Assembly (NCBI RefSeq): GCF_035974275.1
Contig: NZ_CP142422.1
Coordinates: forward strand, 4,402,001-4,466,000
Direction: 5' to 3'
DNA: 64,000 bases
Source of the DNA: Chryseobacterium sp. MYb264
GTDB taxonomy: Bacteria > Bacteroidota > Bacteroidia > Flavobacteriales > Weeksellaceae
Below, piece by piece: positions 58,209 through 64,000 of this stretch. The notes under the pieces were generated by a model, which was not told the origin of the DNA, did not search any database, and saw only the letters and a program-made list of their open reading frames with translations. A program made the position numbers and the translations under genes. Each line of letters opens with the position of its first letter. Positions within the stretch are counted from its first letter, which is position 1.

Positions 58209-58498
58209 CGTAAAAAGGTTTGTGCTTTTGTTTAATTTAGAACTTTGAATTTAAGCAAAAATAATGAGGTAGAAGAGGAGGGCGAAGATTTTTTTACCAT
58301 ACCGATGCGTTTTGAGAACCGCGATCGAAGAGTCTGTTTAAAATTTTATCTACTATTCAGCCTGGTTCGTCATCTTAGCCTCATACTTTTTTGAATGTAT
58401 TTTTGATTTCCCCTCTTTGAGGTGAGGCCCGTCACATATTCTGATACAAATAAAAAAGATTGTACTATAGTCCCAAATTGGTCTATTTCTTTAGGTTT

Positions 58499-60004
58499 TT
58501 ATTTGTTGTCTGCGAGGTTTCTCATCCATACGCCGAAGTCCTGATCTGTGGGAACCCCAAATTTTTTTCGTAAATTTTGCTTTCTGTTTCTTACGGTATG
58601 GACTGATTTAAGTGTATAGTCCGCAATATCTTTTATATTGAAACCTAAATAGGTGTAGGCACAAAGAATCAGTTCTGAAATGCGGAGGTTGGGCTGTAAA
58701 TCCTTTAATTTATTCTCGAATTCCGGATACAGCTCTTTAAATTGCTGATAAAAATTAGGTGCATTTATTTTGGCAAGATGTACGAGATCTTGATATGAAT
58801 GATTTATTTTTTGCTGAAGTTCTTTGGCTTCTATCGATTTTTCTGAAATTGCCTTTTCTTTTTCTTGCAGCGTGTTGGTGACATTAAAGATCATGGATTC
58901 TCTTTCCTTTATTCTCTTTCTCAATACTCTGTATATCGACAAAAGGGATAAAAATAAGATCGCAACAAAGGCGATGATCAGGAGGTAATTCTTTTTCTGA
59001 GATTCCCTGAACTGTGTTTCATTATCTTTAAGTAGGATTTCCAGGGCGAGTTCGGCATTCCTGCTACTGAGCTCGGCATTGGCAATTTGTTGGTTTGTGT
59101 ACATTTTTTTATAAGCCGTATGAAGCTTTTTATCTCCCAAAAGGCCGTATTGTGCGGCAATATCCTGATAGATATATAAGAAAGGATCTATATTCGTGTG
59201 ATTTTCCTTCATGTTATGAAGGCTTCTCAAATAGTAATCCAATGCTTTTGCATGATCATTCTTATCACTATAATAATCGCCAAGAGCCATGAGTTCTAAA
59301 AAAACGGATGAATTACGGTTTTTTATTTTTAACTGGTAGGCTTTCTGAAAATAATAGAGTGTGGAATCTTGTTTTTTCTTTATCCGATATACTTCTCCCA
59401 TATTACCGTAATACTCAGGGATGCGTATCACGCGGTACTTTTCAGGCAAATCCTTGATAATACCGTAAATTTTGGCGTAATAATACTGGGCTGAATCCGG
59501 TTTACCGTTTTCAAGGTAATAATTTCCAATATTTCCGTATATACTGGTTATCGCTTGTCGGCTCTCAGAATCATTCCGGTGCTCCAACAGCTTTTGTGCT
59601 CCGAAAAGTTCTTTCATACTTTGAGTCCTGAGCCCCAGTAATGCATAATTATAGTACTTGACTTCCTTGATTCTGGCCTGAAAAGGAATGTTTTTGCGGG
59701 TATAAGACTCAGCTTCTGCTTTGCCTATATAAAGCAGGCTCTGCTTCTGTAATTCAGGAGTAATGGTAAGAAGTGCTATTTCATAACAGCTTTTTGCTAT
59801 TCTTTCAGAATTTTTTGATTGTAGCGCCAAAATATTCGCAAGTTTTGCCTGCTTTAATGCTTCGATCGTGTTGTATTCAGATCTGTATTGAAAGGTTTTT
59901 TTCAACAAATCATCTATTTCCTTTAATTCTTTATCCTGACAGATGATAATTCCTGAACATAGAATAAATATTATCTGTAAACTTTTTCTGATAACTGCTT
60001 CCAT
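58499..60004 (-). CDS. TPR / membrane / HTH transcriptional regulator, paralogue 2
   Basis: The start MEAVIRKSLQIIFILCSGII gives 501 residues with a signal-anchor. An in-frame start at 60112 would add 36 residues before this segment. TPRs, a transmembrane helix (about 340-360), a coiled coil and the HTH (LGFNIKDIADYTLKSVHTVR, then NRKQNLRKKFG) are in the same order as in paralogue 1. Confidence 0.85.
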   Translation of the reverse strand: MEAVIRKSLQIIFILCSGIIICQDKELKEIDDLLKKTFQYRSEYNTIEALKQAKLANILALQSKNSERIAKSCYEIALLTITPELQKQSLLYIGKAEAESYTRKNIPFQARIKEVKYYNYALLGLRTQSMKELFGAQKLLEHRNDSESRQAITSIYGNIGNYYLENGKPDSAQYYYAKIYGIIKDLPEKYRVIRIPEYYGNMGEVYRIKKKQDSTLYYFQKAYQLKIKNRNSSVFLELMALGDYYSDKNDHAKALDYYLRSLHNMKENHTNIDPFLYIYQDIAAQYGLLGDKKLHTAYKKMYTNQQIANAELSSRNAELALEILLKDNETQFRESQKKNYLLIIAFVAILFLSLLSIYRVLRKRIKERESMIFNVTNTLQEKEKAISEKSIEAKELQQKINHSYQDLVHLAKINAPNFYQQFKELYPEFENKLKDLQPNLRISELILCAYTYLGFNIKDIADYTLKSVHTVRNRKQNLRKKFGVPTDQDFGVWMRNLADNK

Positions 60005-60401
60005 TGGTTCTGTTTTTTTTGATCCCGAAAATGCTTGTGTAACGCTAAAATACTTGGTACCACAAAAGTAGACTACTTTGTTGATTACTACCAAAAAAAT
60101 ATTGTATCTCACGGAATTGTAGATCTTGTTTACATTTTGTAGGTATTCCCGTTTAATGCAAAAAGAAGTAAGATTTTGCCGTTAAGTGAAAGGTGCGGGC
60201 TATTTTTTTAACTATTTGAGCTGGATGAATGGAGTATTTTCTTAAAAAAGAAAACAGAAGGGTGTAATTATAGCAGAAAATTATTCTCCTTTCATCCTCT
60301 GCTCATGCATATAGAATGAAAGATGCTTACTGCCGGCTAGCCTGATTACTAAGTTGGAACCTGGCTTGAGCTCTAGACAATACGCCAGAAAACCGACTTA
60401 C
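60005..60401. other. intergenic region between regulators 2 and 3
   Basis: It holds the presumed promoter of regulator 2. No other feature was recognised. Confidence 0.4.
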
Positions 60402-61961
60402 TTAATTCTCTGATTGTGGATGCGTAAGAGCCCTCAGCCAGATTCCCATGTCCTGATTGGTTGGAATATTGAATTTTTTTCTTAGGTTCTGTTTTCTATT
60501 GCGGATGGTGTTAACCGATTTGAAGGTATATTCCGCAACATCCTTCGTACTGAATCCCAGAAAAATGTAAGCACAGAGAATCAGTTCAGAAGTTCTTAAT
60601 CCCGGGAAGTGCTTGGTAAGTATTTTTTGAAATTCGGGATAGACTTCGCAGAATCTTGAATAAAAAGTAGGATCATTTTTTTTGGCCAGTTCAGTGACTT
60701 CGTTATAGGAGTCATTGACCTTAAGTTTAAGTTCCTTCGCCTCTACATTTTTCTGAGTGATGATTTCGTCTTTTTTATTTAAGGAATGGGTGACTTCTGT
60801 AATGACTGTATTCTTATGGCGGAGTTTTTTCCTTAGAAATAGAGATACTATGGTTAATGACAGAACAACAGAAATCAGAATGAGGGTCATCCAAAGATAG
60901 CTGCTCCTGTGTTTTTTGTCATTTTCTTTTTGCTGGTCTTCAACAATAGCTTTTACAATATAATCCATGTTTTTAGCATTTCGTCTGTCGTTGTCGCTAA
61001 TTTTTTTTTCGAAGATCTTTTTATATTTATTGTAATTGGCTTTATCATCCTTTATCTCGTAAAGCTCAGCTACATTTCTGTAAGTTCTCACTGCATACGG
61101 ATCGGAGGTAGGCTGGCGCTCATTTAATGATTTTAGATAATATTCCAGAGCCTGAGCATACTGGTCTGTGCTGTAGTAATAATCTCCCATCGCCTGATAC
61201 TCCGGCTGCAGGGAGCCTGCATTGTATTTTCTGGAGAGTGCTAACGCTTTATTATAAAATACATACCCGGAATCATAATTTTTTTTCCTGATTTCTTCAC
61301 TCACTTCAGGATGATCATTTCTTTTGATAGCAATCGTTCCCAATCGGATGTAAAAGTTGGACAGGTCTTCACGTATTTTTTTTTCAGGGACTTTATTAAA
61401 CTCTCTCTCTGCCATTTTATAATAAATTGCAGCAGAATCAAAATTTCCTTTGGTATTTTCATAAAAACCGGCTATGTCCCTGTAAAAGGTTGCTTTTACT
61501 ATCGTAGATGCTTGTGCAGTATCTTTTTTAATAAGTTCTACTGCTTCAAACAGTTCTTTGATGTCTTGTGAATAAAGTTCCGCGGTGTAGTAATTATACG
61601 ATTTTACACCCTTAAGCTTCGCCTGGAGCAGCGCATTTTTTTCTGTATAATTTTGCTGGTAGGCTTTTTTGATATAATAGAGACTCTCTTTCTGGAGACC
61701 GAGTTGTGATAAAACGAAAGAAAGTTGATAATAAGATTTTGCAAGATCCTCAGAATTCTGACTTTTTTCAGAAACAGCTTTTGCCTGTAATGCATAATTA
61801 AATGCTTTGAGGTCTTCAAAGTTATCAAATGCTTTTTCAGAAAGGGATAATAGTTTTTCTGTTTTTTGATGTTTTTTCTGACTGCAGGATAAAATGAACA
61901 CCAAAAGCGCAGCGATTAAAATAATAATTTTCTTCTCCGATAACAGTTTAAATTTGATCAT
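60402..61961 (-). CDS. TPR / membrane / HTH regulator, paralogue 3 (lipoprotein-type signal)
   Basis: The start MIKFKLLSEKK gives 519 residues. A longer in-frame start at 62012 is less likely. The N-terminus ends in a lipobox-like FILSCSQKK, so the protein may be lipid-anchored as well as membrane-spanning (TM about 310-330). TPRs and a C-terminal HTH (LGFSTKDVAEYTFKSVNTIR, NRKQNLRKKFN) match paralogues 1 and 2. Confidence 0.84.
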   Translation of the reverse strand: MIKFKLLSEKKIIILIAALLVFILSCSQKKHQKTEKLLSLSEKAFDNFEDLKAFNYALQAKAVSEKSQNSEDLAKSYYQLSFVLSQLGLQKESLYYIKKAYQQNYTEKNALLQAKLKGVKSYNYYTAELYSQDIKELFEAVELIKKDTAQASTIVKATFYRDIAGFYENTKGNFDSAAIYYKMAEREFNKVPEKKIREDLSNFYIRLGTIAIKRNDHPEVSEEIRKKNYDSGYVFYNKALALSRKYNAGSLQPEYQAMGDYYYSTDQYAQALEYYLKSLNERQPTSDPYAVRTYRNVAELYEIKDDKANYNKYKKIFEKKISDNDRRNAKNMDYIVKAIVEDQQKENDKKHRSSYLWMTLILISVVLSLTIVSLFLRKKLRHKNTVITEVTHSLNKKDEIITQKNVEAKELKLKVNDSYNEVTELAKKNDPTFYSRFCEVYPEFQKILTKHFPGLRTSELILCAYIFLGFSTKDVAEYTFKSVNTIRNRKQNLRKKFNIPTNQDMGIWLRALTHPQSEN

Positions 61962-62053
61962 ATTAACTTTTTGCCCCTTAAAGCTTTTAATGATTGTGAT
62001 TTGTAGGTGCAAAAATAGAATACTTTTTTAAAAAAAATAAAAAAAACCGATAA

Positions 62054-62398
62054 TTAATTATCGGCTGTTATCTTTTCGAAATCCTCTTCAAAGGTTTTTT
62101 TCCATTTTGCAATGGTTGTCCTGCTGATTTTGTACTTTTTTGACATATAGCTGGTTGAAAAACCATGTTTGTGCTGATATTCGAGCAGCTTTAACATCGT
62201 TTTCTTATCGTAGGTCTTTAGTTTCTGATTGTCTCTTTCGCTCTCCTTGGACTGCTGAAAAATCTTCTCATTGAAATTCAATACATCTTCCGTTGTATTA
62301 AGCTTCTTCATAAGTTCCTGAATTTTAGGATCCTTTAATTTATCAGGGTAGTCCATGGTAAGCATGTCATGATAAATCTTTTTGTAATTGGGTTTCAT
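62054..62398 (-). CDS. transposase-like helix-turn-helix protein
   Basis: This 114-residue protein has a C-terminal HTH (FSTSYMSKKYKISRTTIAKW KKTF region) resembling the DNA-binding part of IS3-type OrfA. No catalytic domain or IS ends are visible nearby, so it is probably a domesticated regulator. It pairs with a similar gene 25 bp upstream on the same strand. Confidence 0.7.
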   Translation of the reverse strand: MKPNYKKIYHDMLTMDYPDKLKDPKIQELMKKLNTTEDVLNFNEKIFQQSKESERDNQKLKTYDKKTMLKLLEYQHKHGFSTSYMSKKYKISRTTIAKWKKTFEEDFEKITADN

Positions 62399-62423
62399 AG
62401 GGTAGCTGTGTATTGGTTTTTTT

Positions 62424-62849
62424 TTATTCTACGTCATTTCTTTTTTGCAGCCATCGGTGCAGTGTACTTTTAGGAATAGAATATTCTTTAATGACTTCAC
62501 TTTGGGTCATTTCCCCCGAAATAATTCTTTTCATAATGAAATCTTTGATCTCCTGGGTGTAAATATTCTTTCTGAAATAAGGGATTTTTTCAGATTTATT
62601 AGGGTTTTTATGTACAGCAGAAGGAGGCGAATAAAGAATAAGATGAGAACTGTAAAGTCTGAAAAAATCGTATTCGAGGAGTTTACACCATCTCAATAAA
62701 ATATCGGTGTCTATCGATTTGCTGGTGTAGACATTTTCAATGAATTCTTCATCCTTATTTAAAAAATTACAAATTCTTTCAATGCTGATCTCCTTTTCAT
62801 CCACCCTTTCTTTAATGAATTTTCCTATGTGTATTTCTTTGTATAACAT
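62424..62849 (-). CDS. transposase-like helix-turn-helix protein with N-terminal extension
   Basis: This 141-residue protein has an N-terminal helical XRE-like part (KFIKERVDEKEISIERICNF) and a C-terminal HTH (GEMTQSEVIKEYSIPKSTLH RWL). It resembles common flavobacterial stand-alone OrfA-like proteins. It is followed closely by the 62054 gene, possibly as an operon. Confidence 0.68.
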   Translation of the reverse strand: MLYKEIHIGKFIKERVDEKEISIERICNFLNKDEEFIENVYTSKSIDTDILLRWCKLLEYDFFRLYSSHLILYSPPSAVHKNPNKSEKIPYFRKNIYTQEIKDFIMKRIISGEMTQSEVIKEYSIPKSTLHRWLQKRNDVE

Positions 62850-63797
62850 TTGTTTAAACGATGTTTATAATTAAACAGTTATACATGTTAGGCGATATAG
62901 ATCAATGATTTTCAGACGGCACAACAACACGTACCTTATTATGAAAATAAAGAAAAATTAGAATTATGATATATTTTAGTCAGTATATTATATAATACAG
63001 GATATATGAAATATCCAAAAGAACTTATCCTACAAACAGCATTTCGATCCTATCGGTATCGTAGCGATCATCTTTTTATTTTTATCTTGTAAAACTTCAT
63101 ATTTCCAAACTTTTCCCCATAAGTCTGAATAATATTATTGCCTATTAAAGCTCTCTCATGTATTCTTATATAATTTAGTTGTTAATTTTTCCTTTGTACT
63201 GCGTCTATACAGCGATTTATTATTTCCAGTCAAGAATTAATTGATAAAAATTAAGCAACATTTGTTCTTCAAATATAGAAAATACAAATTAATTGTGACG
63301 AAAAAATAATTAAAAAATATCGTTAAAATTTAGTTTGCATTTAAAATTATACCATAAACTAACGGTTACGTGAAATATTATAAGGTTGAAATGGCTGTAA
63401 AATCGATGGTGCTGCTTCAGTTATAAAGTTGGTAAGATGACTGTTTTCAGGATACGGTTATGACCCCATACCTAAAGATATCATGGTGGCCGATTCCGAT
63501 TATTATTGAGAAGTATGGATATAAAAGCTAACCGGTATTTTAAGATGTTAGCAATTGTTTATTTCAGTTCTTGATCTTTTATTTTTTTGATGGTTCTTAA
63601 AAAATGCTGTCCATTTCTTATTGAAGTCTTCCCTTCTTCCGCTTCAAAATATTAAAATAACTAAAGAATGAATCCAATAAAATCTAGACATGTTCTTAAA
63701 AACAAAATAGGCACATCATCAGGACACTGATGTAATTTTAAGACGCTAACCGTATTGTATCCGTTAAAGTCTTTACCTTTGTATTTCATTTTGTCAC
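62850..63797. other. intergenic region before SulP gene
   Basis: No gene was recognised in 948 bp. A -7 promoter element TACCTTTG lies at 63774-63781, 16 bp before the SulP start codon. Confidence 0.5.
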
Positions 63798-64000
63798 ATG
63801 AAACTATTTGAATTTTCACATAAAATAAATTATAAAAACGAATTGTTGGCAGGGCTTACCGTCGCAATGACCATGATCCCCGAATCTCTGTCTTTTGCTA
63901 TTCTTGCGGGCCTTTCTCCACTCACAGGACTTTATGCCGCCTTTATAATGGGGCTGGTAACCGCAGTTTTCGGGGGACGACCCGGAATGGTTTCCGGGGG
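63798..64000 (+). CDS. SulP-family anion transporter (N-terminal fragment)
   Basis: The gene is open from ATG at 63798 to the window end (67 residues). MKLFEFSHKINYKNELLAG, then LTVAMTMIPESLSFAILAGL and PLTGLYAAFIMGLVTAVFGG, matches the first membrane segments of SulP/SLC26 transporters (sulfate, bicarbonate or other anions). The substrate cannot be told from the fragment. Confidence 0.9.
   Translation, partial: MKLFEFSHKINYKNELLAGLTVAMTMIPESLSFAILAGLSPLTGLYAAFIMGLVTAVFGGRPGMVSG

Overview
The window is chromosomal DNA of a low-GC Bacteroidota bacterium. The proteins, the dispersed intergenic repeats and the TAnnTTTG-type promoters point to a Chryseobacterium-like flavobacterium. Nothing was computed. 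Pairings and motifs were read by eye.

Layout. 1-18.5 kb is a uronate/pectin and xylose block. It holds a partial SusC receptor, kduI-kduD-uxaC-kdgK-eda-hexuronate transporter-uxaB-uxaA, a LacI-family regulator, and xylE-xylA. Copies of one palindromic LacI-type operator lie before susC, kduI and xylA. 18.8-24.8 kb holds ordinary genes: a DUF434-like protein, a GT2 glycosyltransferase, TatD, purine nucleoside phosphorylase and an acyltransferase. 25.0-32.8 kb is a tightly overlapping MoxR ATPase / vWA / beta-propeller operon with membrane and TPR partners. 32.9-35.8 kb is a head-to-tail dimer of one IS5-like element.

35.8-54.2 kb is the striking part: an RNA-repair locus interleaved with three arrays of tRNA-like and rRNA-like sequences. 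The protein set is a DUF458 RNase-H-fold protein, an ATP-grasp protein, a cREC receiver-like protein, a DinB protein, an Rnl2-type RNA ligase, a second RNA ligase, an MBL hydrolase, a calcineurin-like phosphoesterase, two ERI1-like 3'-5' exonucleases, an SPFH/slipin protein, a TROVE/Ro60-vWA protein and a HEPN-like protein. Array 1 (36.55-39.25 kb) has about 17 linear tRNA-like genes of many isotypes. Four carry a conserved 50-52 nt structured insertion in the T-loop and one carries an insertion in the anticodon loop. Four copies of a covarying hairpin element lie between them. Array 2 (46.9-47.2 kb) starts with a Y-RNA-like stem, followed by two circularly permuted tRNA-like units. Array 3 (52.6-54.2 kb) has ten copies of a 26-nt repeat separating circularly permuted tRNA mimics whose acceptor stems are closed by GAAA or short loops, so that their open ends lie in the anticodon loop. 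One further unit carries the helix 69-71 core of 23S rRNA.

Three short ORFs precede arrays. The first two are each followed by an intrinsic terminator. They use 20, 19 and 20 of the 20 amino acids in only 42, 45 and 75 codons. A segment inside each of the first two can pair with the 5' arm of its terminator. I infer that they are general tRNA-shortage attenuators which switch on spare or decoy tRNAs and repair enzymes. A shared promoter-like element precedes array 1, array 2/slipin, TROVE and array 3.

54.2-56.6 kb is non-coding and contains ~165-bp tandem repeats. 56.7-62.9 kb has three paralogous TPR/membrane/HTH regulators and two transposase-like HTH proteins. The window ends inside a SulP transporter gene.
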